Shown: piece by piece, positions 1-9,641 of the stretch | How positions within the stretch are numbered: the first letter of the stretch is position 1 | Layout of the letters: each line of letters starts with the position of its first letter | Origin: Phyllobacterium calauticae | Lineage (GTDB): Bacteria; Pseudomonadota; Alphaproteobacteria; Rhizobiales; Rhizobiaceae | NCBI RefSeq assembly: GCF_019991125.1 | Contig: NZ_JAGENB010000013.1 | Span: 1 to 61,108 of the forward strand | Reading direction: 5' to 3' | Length of the DNA stretch: 61,108 nt | Made by a program: the position numbers and the translations under genes | Notes under the pieces: generated by a model | The model's input: only the letters and a program-made list of their open reading frames with translations | Told to the model about the DNA's origin: nothing | Database searches by the model: none

Positions 1-9
1 CAGCTTCTC

Positions 10-175
10 ACATAGCGCACATCCTCAGGCTCACAACCTGAAGGGTGAGCGGTCGTCCGGGCAAAGCCCGGGAAAACAGTCCAGTGGACTGTTTTAAGAC
101 CCGAACGGGCAAAGCCTGTCCCCGCAACCAACCAAAACAACCTTCCAACATAGCGCACATCCTCAGGATCATAAC
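10..175. repeat. Direct repeat with tRNA-fMet-like pieces
   Basis: A 20-base direct repeat (ACATAGCGCACATCCTCAGG) occurs at 10-29 and 148-167, and similarity continues to 37 and 175. After each copy the sequence resembles the anticodon arm of initiator tRNA: TCAGGCTCACAACCTGAAGG at 25-44 and TCAGGATCATAACC at 162-175. Bases 115-130 (CCTGTCCCCGCAACCA) look like a tRNA-fMet 3' end with CCA. No acceptor 5' strand or D arm is visible, so neither copy is a working tRNA. I infer a repeat family derived from a nearby tRNA-fMet gene, or an integration scar. Confidence 0.45.
73..95. repeat. Perfect palindrome, 10-bp arms
   Basis: Bases 73-95 read AAAACAGTCC, then AGT, then GGACTGTTTT, a perfect inverted repeat with 10-bp arms and a 3-base loop. 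It lies between the two tRNA-fMet-like pieces described at 10-175. It could fold as a hairpin or be part of a dispersed palindromic element; no gene is close enough to call it an operator. Confidence 0.6.
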
Positions 176-900
176 CCAGAGCCTGAGCGCGGCCGCCCAA
201 AGCCCCGGAAAGCGGCATAAGGGCATGCATCCTGTAAAGGACAGCCATGACATCGGGGTGTCCCCGAAACGCAAAATTCCTGTGCCAGCCGCTTTACCAG
301 CACATGATGCTGTTCTGTATCCGCGGCGAGCCACGCGTCTGGTACCAGACGTTGAATGGCGCGTATTGCAGCTGCAGCATTGGCCCGCATATCCCCATGA
401 ACAAGTTGGAAGCGCAACGCAAAGCGTAGGTAATGGGTGTCGATCACCAATGCGCGCATCTGCAGTTCACTGAAATTTAGGACGCATGCGCTGATTTTTG
501 GCCCCACGCCGCGCAAGCTTTGAAGCCACGTCAGTGCTTGTTCCACTGCCATACTGCGTAATGATTCCAGATCCAGTGCACCACATTTCCGGATAATGGC
601 CTGAAGAGCTTCGGGAATGTAGGCTGCGTATGTCCTTGCAAAAGTGATCTCGCGAATACAGCCATAGACATCTTCGGGATCAGCGTAAGCCAGAACTTGG
701 GGCGTTTCAAACTTCCTTTGCAGATTATGATAAGCTCTTAACGACACATAATCACGAGTGCGGCTCCCCAGCATCGCCATAACAAGCATCTCTATGGGCG
801 AAAATCTTAACCCGGCAGCGGGGCTTCCATAATGTGCTTTCAAGCGATTATGGATAATATCAAGCTGGTTCGGAGTTCCAAAATCCAAACTATGCTGCAT
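169..900 (-). CDS. Endonuclease III-like HhH-GPD DNA glycosylase
   Basis: Base-excision DNA glycosylase/AP lyase of the Nth-like HhH-GPD superfamily. In the 243-residue product, the helix-hairpin-helix is LRGVGPKISACVLN, where K matches the Nth catalytic lysine. It is followed by VIDTH, whose D matches the catalytic aspartate. Near the C-terminus four cysteines are spaced C-x6-C-x2-C-x5-C, as expected for the [4Fe-4S] cluster. I start at MQHSLDFG (900); the frame stays open to 987 but that extension would overlap the WD40 gene. The codons look more AT-rich than those of its neighbours and tRNA-like repeats flank the 3' side, so it may be acquired. It is diverged from housekeeping Nth, so substrate preference is unknown. 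Confidence 0.75.
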   Translation of the reverse strand: MQHSLDFGTPNQLDIIHNRLKAHYGSPAAGLRFSPIEMLVMAMLGSRTRDYVSLRAYHNLQRKFETPQVLAYADPEDVYGCIREITFARTYAAYIPEALQAIIRKCGALDLESLRSMAVEQALTWLQSLRGVGPKISACVLNFSELQMRALVIDTHYLRFALRFQLVHGDMRANAAAAIRAIQRLVPDAWLAADTEQHHVLVKRLAQEFCVSGTPRCHGCPLQDACPYAAFRGFGRPRSGSGL

Positions 901-967
901 GATTGAATTATAGAACAAAACGCGAACAAACCAACTGATAATCACGAAGCGAAAAGTGATCGACTTT

Positions 968-1942
968 TTAAGCCGTGATATCGACAACCCCGCAGTCGCC
1001 GCTCTCGCTGCCGAACACCAGGCGGTGCCCGCTTCTGTCCCAGTCCATGGACGAAACCGCGCCCTTGCCGGGGCGGCGCAGCAGCACTTCCTTCTGATCG
1101 CCGAAGCGTCCGACGAGGATCATGCCGTCGGCATAGCCGATGGCGACGATATCCTCGACCGGATGACAGGCCACTGCCGTCACCGCGCTGTCGCCGCGGG
1201 TTCCCAGCTCCAGTGGAGCCTTGCCCATCGGGCCGTCCTTGCCGGAAAACGGCCAGACGACCGTTGCCGGGGCGCCCGAAGTCGCCAGCCATTTGCCCTT
1301 CGGGCTCCATGACCAGCTTTTGACCTTGTTGGGATAACCGGTCATGCGCATGTGGCGGTTGTCTTCCAGGCGCCAGCCATGCAGGGCATTTTCCTGCATG
1401 GAGGTAACGAGAAAACGGTTGTCGGGTGAGAAGGTTACCGAGACATGGGCACCCTTCCATTCAAGTTCGGTCGGCGTGCCGTTGGTCGCCGGCCAATGCA
1501 GTGTCACGCCATTGTAGCGCGCGACCGCCAGCCGCATGCCCTTGGGCGCAAAGGCAAGCCCTTCGACGCTGCGTTCATGGGTGAATTCACGCACCGATCC
1601 GTCGGGTGCACGCACCCAGGCAGTCTTTCCCGATGCATAGGCCACCGCGCCATTCGGTGCCGCCGCCAGCGCCGTCATCCACTTGCGCGGTATCCTGCTG
1701 AGTTCGGTGACTTCGCCATTCAGACCGATTGAGCAGACGCGGCCATCCTCGCCACTTGTAAGCAATGACTTACCATCGACGGATGGTACGGCGCAAAGCA
1801 GGCCGTCATGGGCTTCCACGGTCTTGTGGCCATTGTCGAGCCGATGCACGCTACCGTCGGCAAGCGCGAAGAACGGGACATCCTGGATGAAGCGCGCGTC
1901 AACGCAATGGCCGGCGAGGTCTAGCGGGGCAATGGTCGGCAT
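968..1942 (-). CDS. WD40 repeat protein
   Basis: A 324-residue protein built of WD40-type beta-propeller repeats. Recurring elements include TSGEDGRVCSIGLNG, FSPDNRFLVTSMQENALHGW, WSPKGKWLATSG and FGSESGDCGVVDI at roughly 40-residue spacing. No signal peptide or membrane segment is seen, so it is probably a cytoplasmic scaffold or partner protein. Its ATG shares a base with the TGA of the upstream CobW gene (TGATG at 1940-1944), which indicates translational coupling. From that coupling I infer a role with the CobW metal chaperone, perhaps as a client-binding platform. No catalytic function can be assigned. Confidence 0.8.
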   Translation of the reverse strand: MPTIAPLDLAGHCVDARFIQDVPFFALADGSVHRLDNGHKTVEAHDGLLCAVPSVDGKSLLTSGEDGRVCSIGLNGEVTELSRIPRKWMTALAAAPNGAVAYASGKTAWVRAPDGSVREFTHERSVEGLAFAPKGMRLAVARYNGVTLHWPATNGTPTELEWKGAHVSVTFSPDNRFLVTSMQENALHGWRLEDNRHMRMTGYPNKVKSWSWSPKGKWLATSGAPATVVWPFSGKDGPMGKAPLELGTRGDSAVTAVACHPVEDIVAIGYADGMILVGRFGDQKEVLLRRPGKGAVSSMDWDRSGHRLVFGSESGDCGVVDITA

Positions 1943-3048
1943 CAGGCAAGGCAGCTTTCAAGTCCGGATTTCAGCGCATCATGGTCGAGTTCACGGCCGA
2001 TGAAGACAAGGCGGCTCTCGCGCTTCTCGTTGTCTTTCCACGCGCGCTGATGATCGCCCTCGATAATCATATGGACGCCCTGGATGACATAGCGCTCGTG
2101 ATCGTTCCGGAAGGCAAGAATGCCCTTGAGACGCAGGATATTCGGGCCCTGTTCCTGGGTGATCTTCTGCACCCACGGGAAGAACTTGTCGGGATTGAGC
2201 TCGCCGACGCGCAAGGAGACCGAGACGACCGTGGTGTCATGAATCGGCGATGCATGATCATGGTGGTGATGCCCATGGTCATGATCGTGATGATGATGCG
2301 CGTGATCGTGATCGTGATCATGATCGCAATCGGGCCCGCAGGCATGATCGGGGTGATCGTGGTCGAGGAAATGCGGATCGTTTTCCAACGCGCGCGTCAG
2401 GTCGAAAGCGCCGCGGTCAAGCACCCGCGTCAGGTCAATGTCGGCGCGCTCGGTCCGGTGGATGACGGCATAGGGGTTGATGGCGCGCACCGTGGCTTCG
2501 ACGGCGGCGAGTTCCTCCGGCGTGACCAGGTCGGTCTTGTTGAGCAGAACAACGTCGGCAAAGGCAATCTGGTCTTCCGCCTCGCGGCTGTCCTTCAGGC
2601 GCAGCGGCAGGTGCTTGGCGTCGACGAGCGCCACGACGGCATCCAGCATGGTCTTGCTGCGCACATCGTCATCCATGAAGAAGGTCTGGGCGACAGGGAC
2701 GGGATCGGCAAGGCCGGTTGTTTCGACGATGATGGCATCGAAACGGCCGGGACGGCGCATCAGGCCCTCGACCACGCGGATCAGGTCGCCGCGCACGGTG
2801 CAGCAGATGCAGCCATTGTTCATTTCGTAGATTTCTTCGTCGGATTCGACGATCAGATCATTGTCGATGCCGATCTCGCCGAACTCATTGACGATGACCG
2901 CATAACGTTTGCCGTGATCTTCGCTGAGAATGCGGTTGAGCAGCGTCGTCTTGCCGGAGCCGAGATAGCCGGTGAGCACGGTGACGGGGATCTGGGGGAT
3001 GCGCGCCGCATCCGGCGCAACACTGGTGGTCGTTTGAGCTTCACTCAT
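1942..3048 (-). CDS. CobW/COG0523 GTPase, putative zinc chaperone
   Basis: G3E-family P-loop GTPase of the CobW/COG0523 group, 368 residues. Walker A is [11 protein letters not shown] near the N-terminus. The metal-binding CxCC motif is [11 protein letters not shown], and NKTD (VVLLNKTD) gives guanine specificity. A long Asp/His-rich stretch (+ strand 2240-2345) precedes a CobW C-terminal domain. Family members deliver zinc or other metals to client enzymes, often under zinc limitation; the His-rich loop supports metal handling here. I start at MSEAQTTT (3048), preceded by AAAGAGG; the frame runs to 3075. I could not find a convincing Zur box in the 109-base gap upstream. Confidence 0.88.
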   Translation of the reverse strand: MSEAQTTTSVAPDAARIPQIPVTVLTGYLGSGKTTLLNRILSEDHGKRYAVIVNEFGEIGIDNDLIVESDEEIYEMNNGCICCTVRGDLIRVVEGLMRRPGRFDAIIVETTGLADPVPVAQTFFMDDDVRSKTMLDAVVALVDAKHLPLRLKDSREAEDQIAFADVVLLNKTDLVTPEELAAVEATVRAINPYAVIHRTERADIDLTRVLDRGAFDLTRALENDPHFLDHDHPDHACGPDCDHDHDHDHAHHHHDHDHGHHHHDHASPIHDTTVVSVSLRVGELNPDKFFPWVQKITQEQGPNILRLKGILAFRNDHERYVIQGVHMIIEGDHQRAWKDNEKRESRLVFIGRELDHDALKSGLESCLA

Positions 3049-3157
3049 CGTGTGCCTCTTTGAATGGATGAACACAGGATATAGGTGATCGCCGCCGCTT
3101 TTGCTACATCAACTGTATTCAATTGCATGAATGGTTTGTTCAACCGGATTGAGCCTG

Positions 3158-3907
3158 TCAAGGCCGCAAAACCGAAACGTCGAAGCGGTCGACATCCTCG
3201 AGCAGTTCAATGATGCCTCGCACACTGTGCGCAATGATCTGTTCGCCCGCTTCTGCGGTGGCGCGGGCGGCATTGCCGGCAACGCCCAGCCGGTTGAGAT
3301 CCGACATCATCCAGCCAAAGGCATGCGGGCCGTAGGCGCGCAGGTGCTTGTAGTCCCGGATATAGGCGCGTTGGTTCGAATCGAAGTCCCGCGCCTTTGT
3401 CATATCAACTGTTTCCGGGTAGAGCGCCAGCATCACCGATGTTTCGATAAAGCCGCCATGAATGTCGAGCGCCTTGTCTTCCGGCGAAATCAAGCCATCC
3501 GGCAAACCAAACCGTGTCCAGCTTGTTGCCACGGCAAGCATATTGCAATGCACGCGCAGTTCCGTCGCGACGATGGTCATCAGCGGCGCATTGCCGCCAT
3601 GGGCGTTGAGGATCACCAGTTTGGACTGGCCACGGCCGGCAACCTGCCTGCCGATGTCGATCCAGCGGCGGACAGCCGCATCGAAGGCGAGGGTCTTCGT
3701 ACCGTCCACATCCATATGCTCGATGGAGTAGCCGACGGGTTCAACCGGCAGGATGTCGACGGCAATTGCGGGGGGAAGCGCCCGTTTCAGCCGTTCCGTC
3801 AACCCTTGCGCGATCAGCGTGTCGGTGTCGAAGGGCAGATGCGGGCCATGCTGCTCGTGGGCACCAAGCGGAAGAAGGGCAATCGTTCTGGCGGAAGAAG
3901 CGGGCAT
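3158..3907 (-). CDS. Creatininase-family amidohydrolase
   Basis: Metal-dependent amidohydrolase of the creatininase superfamily, 249 residues from MPASSART. PLGAHEQHGPHLPFDTDT carries the family's E, H and D metal ligands, followed by NAHGGN and DIHGGFIETS, whose glutamate is a further ligand. The family covers creatinine amidohydrolase, formamide hydrolases of riboflavin/F420 biosynthesis and MftE-like peptidases, so the substrate cannot be fixed from sequence. No creatinase or sarcosine gene is adjacent; soxBDAG is 20 kb away. The frame is open to 3943 but has no better ribosome site there. It lies 109 bases upstream of the CobW gene on the same strand. Confidence 0.8.
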   Translation of the reverse strand: MPASSARTIALLPLGAHEQHGPHLPFDTDTLIAQGLTERLKRALPPAIAVDILPVEPVGYSIEHMDVDGTKTLAFDAAVRRWIDIGRQVAGRGQSKLVILNAHGGNAPLMTIVATELRVHCNMLAVATSWTRFGLPDGLISPEDKALDIHGGFIETSVMLALYPETVDMTKARDFDSNQRAYIRDYKHLRAYGPHAFGWMMSDLNRLGVAGNAARATAEAGEQIIAHSVRGIIELLEDVDRFDVSVLRP

Positions 3908-4243
3908 GGGGCACTCACGTGGTTTGACGGACCCTGTTAGCATAATTGTCGCGATGCCACGAGGATAGGCGCCGGAGGCCGGATTTTTACAGGCTTATTT
4001 CAAGCGCAACAGCAATTCGTCGGCAAATTTCATCAGAATGTCATATAAGAATTGTAACGCGGATTCATCGGGGGGATTGGACTTATGGTGCGGAGCTGAA
4101 TGTCGGGGCGCCAAGATCTGTTTTCCATACAATTGCGGACTGCGCAGCGCCGATATTCTTCGCCTGATAATTGCCATTTACCAAAAAGAGCTAGCCGCCT
4201 TATCATCAACCGGACAATGGGTTCATAGCGAGCAGGAATTTGA
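3908..4243. other. Intergenic gap, no gene seen
   Basis: This 336-base stretch separates the divergent creatininase-like and marR genes and must contain both promoters. It is more AT-rich than its surroundings. Short open frames on both strands have no ribosome site or recognisable protein features. AGGAA about eight bases before the marR ATG is the only clear signal. Confidence 0.5.
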
Positions 4244-4735
4244 ATGGTCAAGGAACGCAAGCCTCTCATCCTTCATCGTCTGCAATCAACCGCTCGCTTG
4301 ACGCGAACGGCACTGGCAACCCGGCTGCTGGCCCATGGTTTCTACGCCGGGCAGGATGCCGTCATGTTGCAACTGGCCCATGAAGACGGCCTTTCGCCGA
4401 GCGTTCTGGCAAAACGCCTGGGTGTCCGGCCGCCGACGATCACCAAAACCATCTCCCGGCTGCAAACACAGGGTTTCGTCAAGAAGGAAGGGTCGGCGAC
4501 CGATCAGCGCCAGGCCCATATCTTTTTGACCGATACCGGCAATGAGGCGATCCGGGCGATCGAAAAATCCATCCGCAAGACCGAGAAGGATGCGATGAAG
4601 GGCTTCGACAAAAAAGAGCGCAAAGCCCTGATCAAAATGCTGCAGCGGCTGGAGATCAATTTGTCGGCTGCCGAACTGCTGCGCCAGACGGGCTCGGAGG
4701 ACGATCACGAGGAGGACGAGGGGGAAGAAGAGTAA
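4244..4735 (+). CDS. MarR-family transcriptional regulator
   Basis: Winged-helix MarR regulator of 163 residues. The HTH is LSPSVLAKRLGVRPPTITKTISRLQTQGFV (about residues 47-76), followed by the wing (KKEGSATDQRQAHIFLTDTG). The end is strikingly acidic (EDDHEEDEGEEE). Length and HTH are reminiscent of the rhizobial LdtR group, but I cannot prove orthology. It sits 77 bases upstream of an EamA transporter on the same strand, which may be a target. AGGAA precedes the ATG. Confidence 0.85.
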   Translation: MVKERKPLILHRLQSTARLTRTALATRLLAHGFYAGQDAVMLQLAHEDGLSPSVLAKRLGVRPPTITKTISRLQTQGFVKKEGSATDQRQAHIFLTDTGNEAIRAIEKSIRKTEKDAMKGFDKKERKALIKMLQRLEINLSAAELLRQTGSEDDHEEDEGEEE

Positions 4736-4790
4736 TTTTCTCGTCGCTCGTGGTGATTTACCGTTACAAATGATGTGAAATTGCTAACAT

Positions 4791-4809
4791 GACGGCACGT
4801 CCCGCCGTC
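4791..4809. promoter_or_regulatory. Inverted repeat before EamA gene
   Basis: GACGGC, seven bases (ACGTCCC), then GCCGTC form a perfect 6-bp inverted repeat ending four bases before the proposed TTG start of the transporter. It could be an operator for the upstream MarR protein or an RNA hairpin limiting initiation. No U-tract follows, so it is not a normal terminator. Confidence 0.35.
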
Positions 4810-4812
4810 TGA

Positions 4813-5718
4813 TTGGTTAGCTCCTTGCCTGTACCCGCTCCTTCCTCCCAGGAAGCCGTTCCTGCTGCCGCAATTCTTTATATCTTTGCGGCGGGCATCC
4901 TGTTTTCCTGCCTGGATTCGAGCGCCAAATATCTGGTTCTCCAGGGTATTCCGCCCGCATTCATTTCGTGGATGCGGTTTGCCGAGCATACGGTGCTGGT
5001 TTTCATCTTCTTTCGCGGCTGGACCAATCCGGCGCTGTTCAGGGTCAAGAGCATCCGCTTTCAGCTGCTGCGCGGCCTGTGCCTGTTCGGTTCCACCTAT
5101 TTCAATTTCTATGCGCTGCAGACCATGCAGCTGGGCGAGACGATCACGATCACCTTCGCCGCGCCGATGGTCATTGCCGCCCTGGCAGGACCATTGCTGG
5201 GGGAATGGGCCGGCTGGCGCCGCTGGGCGGCGATCATCGTGGCATTCATCGGTGTGCTGATCATTGCGCGGCCCGGCTTCGGAACGCTCAATCCCGGCTT
5301 GCCCTATTCGATACTGGCCATGCTCAGCTATTCGCTCTACGTGCTGCTGACCCGCCGCATGGCTTCCACCGAATCACCGGAAAGCCTGATCTTTTTTTCC
5401 GCGTTGGCGCCTGCCGTCCTGATTTCGCCCGCCATCACCCAAGCCGTGATGCCGCAGACATGGTTCCAGATTGCGCTTCTGCTCATGCTCGGTTTCTTCG
5501 GCGGGGTAGGGCACTATCTGATCATTCTGGCCTACCGGCGCGCGACCACGGCTGCGCTTGCGCCCTATCCGTTTCTGCAGATCGTCTGGATGCTCGCGTT
5601 CGGATATGTGTTTTTCGGCCAGTTTCCCGATGTTTACACGCTTGTTGGCGCGGTTATCGTCATTGGCAGCGGGCTTTACGTCGTGCATCGCGAACACCGG
5701 TTGCGGCGGCGGTCCTGA
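4813..5718 (+). CDS. DMT/EamA-family transporter
   Basis: Drug/metabolite-transporter superfamily membrane protein with about ten helices and two EamA repeats. The first repeat holds SAKYLVLQGIPPAFISWMRF, and the second ends in VGAVIVIGSGLYVVHREH. The C-terminus is a short Arg-rich cytoplasmic tail. EamA proteins export amino acids, metabolites or drugs; the substrate here is unknown. No ATG occurs before the first helix, so initiation must be at TTG 4813 or the in-frame TTG 4825, and neither has a strong Shine-Dalgarno. The marR gene just upstream is the likely regulator. Confidence 0.8.
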   Translation: MVSSLPVPAPSSQEAVPAAAILYIFAAGILFSCLDSSAKYLVLQGIPPAFISWMRFAEHTVLVFIFFRGWTNPALFRVKSIRFQLLRGLCLFGSTYFNFYALQTMQLGETITITFAAPMVIAALAGPLLGEWAGWRRWAAIIVAFIGVLIIARPGFGTLNPGLPYSILAMLSYSLYVLLTRRMASTESPESLIFFSALAPAVLISPAITQAVMPQTWFQIALLLMLGFFGGVGHYLIILAYRRATTAALAPYPFLQIVWMLAFGYVFFGQFPDVYTLVGAVIVIGSGLYVVHREHRLRRRS

Positions 5719-5823
5719 TCGCAGTCCGCATCCGTACGTCACCGGTTCAATTGCTGCTTTGCGGGGCCCGGGCGGCGAAAGGGCTTTGATTTATCGGGTT
5801 GCAGTGGCATAACGCCAGAGAAT

Positions 5824-5850
5824 GACAATGTACTTGTCCGGGTACATGTC
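5824..5850. promoter_or_regulatory. Candidate LacI-family operator
   Basis: GACAATGTAC (5824-5833), spacer TTGTCCGG, then GTACATGTC (5842-5850) form an inverted repeat with one extra base in the left arm. It lies 26 bases before the TTG start of the LacI-family gene. This is the usual place for an autorepression site, but binding is inferred. Confidence 0.5.
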
Positions 5851-5875
5851 TGGCTAGACGGCGGGGAGGCGGTTT

Positions 5876-6895
5876 TTGGCGCAAAAGATCAAACTATCGA
5901 CAATTGCCGACGCGCTGAAAGTGTCCACGGCAACCGTGTCGCTTGCGTTGCGCGACAGTCCGCTTGTCGCCGATCAGACCCGCGAAAAGATCAAGGAACA
6001 CGCGCGCGCCATCGGTTATATCTACAACCGCCGGGCGGCCAGCCTGCGCACGTCGCGCTCGGGCATTGTCGGTGTGGTGGTTCACGACATCATGAACCCG
6101 TTCTTTGCCGAAATTTTGCGGGCAATCGAAGGAGAACTCGATCGCTCCGGCCAGACCTTCATCCTGTCGAACCATTACGATCAGCTCGACAAGCAGCGCA
6201 CCTTCATCGAGACCGTTCTGCAATTGGGCGGTGACGGCGTCATCATGTCGCCGGCCATCGGCACCCCGGCCGAAGATATCCGCATGGCGGAAGACAATGG
6301 TCTGCCCGTCGTCCTGATTGCACGTACGGTCAAGGATGCCAACGTGCCCGTGTTCCGGGGGGATGATTCCTACGGTATCAGCCTGGCCACGAATCATCTG
6401 ATTTCACTCGGGCACACGCGGATTGCCATGGTCGGCGGCACCGACCAGACGTCGACGGGCCGCGACCGCTACGAAGGTTATCTTCTGGCGATGCAGAAGG
6501 CCGGCCTTGAGGTCAAGCCGGAATGGCGCATTCCCGGGCCGCGCACCAAACAGGCCGGTTTTGATGCCGCGCCGCAGTTTCTGGCGCTGAAGGATCATCC
6601 GACGGCGGCCGTCTGCTGGAATGATCTGGCGGCCATCGGCATGATGAACGGCATTGCCCGTGCCGGGCTGGTGCCCGGCGTGGATATTTCCGTGACCGGT
6701 TATGACGACCTGGAAGAAGCGGCGATTGCCACGCCGGCGCTGACGACCGTATGGAACGGCCAGCGCGAGGTCGGCCAGCGCGCCGCGCGCGCCTTGCTCG
6801 ACCAGCTCAACGGGGCGGATACCCACGCACGGCAGGAGCTGATCAAGCCGGAACTGCGCATCCGGCAGTCCACATCCAAACCCAAGGAACGGTAA
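5876..6895 (+). CDS. LacI-family transcriptional regulator
   Basis: LacI/GalR-type repressor of 339 residues. The N-terminal HTH is IKLSTIADALKVSTATVSLALRD with the hinge helix YIYNRRAASLRTSRSG. The rest is a periplasmic-binding-protein-like sensor (GIVGVVVHDIMNPFFAEIL, then VTGYDDLEEAAIATPALTTV). The effector is probably a sugar or similar small molecule and is not identifiable. The start is TTG at 5876, with GGGGAGG ten or so bases upstream. No transport operon follows it directly, so its regulon lies elsewhere apart from likely autoregulation through the palindrome at 5824. Confidence 0.88.
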   Translation: MAQKIKLSTIADALKVSTATVSLALRDSPLVADQTREKIKEHARAIGYIYNRRAASLRTSRSGIVGVVVHDIMNPFFAEILRAIEGELDRSGQTFILSNHYDQLDKQRTFIETVLQLGGDGVIMSPAIGTPAEDIRMAEDNGLPVVLIARTVKDANVPVFRGDDSYGISLATNHLISLGHTRIAMVGGTDQTSTGRDRYEGYLLAMQKAGLEVKPEWRIPGPRTKQAGFDAAPQFLALKDHPTAAVCWNDLAAIGMMNGIARAGLVPGVDISVTGYDDLEEAAIATPALTTVWNGQREVGQRAARALLDQLNGADTHARQELIKPELRIRQSTSKPKER

Positions 6896-6993
6896 GCCCG
6901 CTTCACAGCCACGTTTTCAACAGGCGGCTTAAAGCTTGATTAAGGCTGTTTGCCTAAGGTCGCTCCAGGCCAGTAATCCCCGGGGAGATCGTC

Positions 6994-7437
6994 GTGAAGC
7001 TGAGTTTGCCTGCCGGGATTGGCCTTGCCGCCTTTTTCGCCGCCGTTGCGGTGCTTGGGAATTTTTTGTCGTCCGCCAGCGCGCCGTCCGTGCAGGTCGA
7101 TCCGACGACGACCGCTTCCATCGGACTGACAGATTTCGACCGGCCCGCCTTTCTCATCAGCAGCCCGGGAGGCGCGGCAAAGTGCAAGATATTCCCGCAA
7201 GGCAACGGCATTGCAGGGCATGACACGCTGCGCGTCGCCAAGGGGTGTGCGGCGCTGTATGCGCCTCTGGCCGACGCAACGGAGTGGCGCAACAATCAGG
7301 ACGGAACCATCGCTCTTGCGGATCAGTCCGGGAAAACCATCGTTGAATTCAGCCCCGGCGATGGACGGGCCTATGTCAGCGTTGCGCCGCGTTCCGTCCT
7401 GCTCTCGCTGTCGGCGAGCGGGCTGAATCTGTTCTAG
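6994..7437 (+). CDS. Exported AprI/Inh-like domain protein
   Basis: A 147-residue protein with an N-terminal hydrophobic segment (GIGLAAFFAAVAVLGNFLSSASA) that is a signal peptide or anchor. The remainder has the pattern of the AprI/Inh metalloprotease-inhibitor fold: a C...C pair (AKCKIFPQGNG and VAKGCAALY), then TEWRNNQDGTIALADQSG and TIVEFS. Known members inhibit secreted serralysin-type proteases in the periplasm, but no such protease is in this window. The start is GTG 6994 with GGGGAG upstream. Family assignment is by pattern and should be treated as probable. Confidence 0.55.
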   Translation: MKLSLPAGIGLAAFFAAVAVLGNFLSSASAPSVQVDPTTTASIGLTDFDRPAFLISSPGGAAKCKIFPQGNGIAGHDTLRVAKGCAALYAPLADATEWRNNQDGTIALADQSGKTIVEFSPGDGRAYVSVAPRSVLLSLSASGLNLF

Positions 7438-7443
7438 CCGGGA

Positions 7444-8214
7444 TTATTCTGCCGCCTGAAGCCTTTCACGGGCGGCCTTGTGCGCCCGGGCGGCATCACC
7501 GAAAGCGGCAAAAATCTTGCGCGACGGGCTGTCGCTTTTCACCCAATATTCCGGATGCCATTGCACGCCGACAGCAAAACCGCGGGCGTTTTTGACCGAC
7601 ACGGCCTCGATGGTGCCATCCTCCGCCACCGCTTCGATATCCAGCTGGGCCGCCGGCTTGTCGATGGCCTGCCGGTGCACGGAATTGACCTGAACCGTAT
7701 CCGCCTGCATGACATTGGCGAGGCACGAGCCCGGCTTGATGCGCACGGGATGGCGGATGGCAAAACGCTCCGCCTGCTGCTCGGATTGCGGCGCCCGGTG
7801 ATCCATGCGGCCATCCAGTTCCTGTATCTCGGTGGCGAGCGTGCCGCCAAGCGCGACGTTCAGCTCCTGAATGCCGCGGCAAATGGCGAGCAGCGGAACA
7901 CCGCGCTCGATGGCGCGCCGGATCAGGGGCAATGAGGTCGCGTCGCGGGCGGGATCGTAGGGCTCGTGTGCTTCGGTGGGCTCGACGCCGTAGAGTGCGG
8001 GATGGACATTGGATTTGGAGCCTGTGACCAGAACCCCGTCCACGCCGTCAAGAATGGCATCGATATCGAGGCCTTCGCCGAAAGACGGGACAATCAGGGG
8101 GATGACGCCCGCTGCCTCGTAGGCAGCCTTCAGATACTGATCGGGCGCTGCGTGCCACGTGTAATTTTCAAAGGCGCGAACGTCTGATGTGATGGCGACG
8201 AGTGGCTGCCGCAT
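7444..8214 (-). CDS. Gamma-glutamyl-GABA hydrolase family (peptidase C26)
   Basis: Class I glutamine-amidotransferase-like hydrolase of the PuuD/C26 family, 256 residues. The nucleophile Cys is in PLLAICRGIQELNVALGG and the catalytic His in GVQWHPEYW. PuuD hydrolyses gamma-glutamyl-GABA in putrescine breakdown; relatives act on other gamma-glutamyl amides. The start is ATG 8214 (MRQPLVAITSD) with GGAG upstream; the longer open frame to 8619 only shadows the divergent TRAP gene. No other puu gene is present, so polyamine catabolism is only a guess. It lies divergent to the TRAP solute-binding gene. Confidence 0.82.
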   Translation of the reverse strand: MRQPLVAITSDVRAFENYTWHAAPDQYLKAAYEAAGVIPLIVPSFGEGLDIDAILDGVDGVLVTGSKSNVHPALYGVEPTEAHEPYDPARDATSLPLIRRAIERGVPLLAICRGIQELNVALGGTLATEIQELDGRMDHRAPQSEQQAERFAIRHPVRIKPGSCLANVMQADTVQVNSVHRQAIDKPAAQLDIEAVAEDGTIEAVSVKNARGFAVGVQWHPEYWVKSDSPSRKIFAAFGDAARAHKAARERLQAAE

Positions 8215-8386
8215 GGGGATGCTCCATAAACAAATCTTGATAGAATGTAGTGCAGTTCGGGGGTGTTTCCAATGGGTCCGGCCCTGAGAGCCTTTCGGCC
8301 GCAAAGACGGCTTTTCTGTGAGGTTTTCCCGGATTTTCGCCGGCTTTGCACCGCGCCCCGTTTGTGTTTTCAGCGACTGGACTTGA

Positions 8387-9580
<1,194 letters not shown>

Positions 9581-9601
9581 GCCAGCCGTTTTGAGCAAAC
9601 A

Positions 9602-9629
9602 AAAGCCCGGCAGCGATGCCGGGCTTTTT
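9602..9629 (+). terminator. Rho-independent terminator after dctP
   Basis: AAGCCCGGCA, loop GCGA, TGCCGGGCTT and a run of T residues form a strong hairpin 22 bases after the dctP stop. It separates dctP from the convergent dctM gene, whose stop is at 9642. Confidence 0.9.
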
Positions 9630-9641
9630 CGTGTCCTGCCG

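Noticed and set aside
3049..3157. Zur box or other zinc operator upstream of the CobW gene
   Set aside because: I looked for an AT-rich zinc-uptake-regulator palindrome and found none clear enough.
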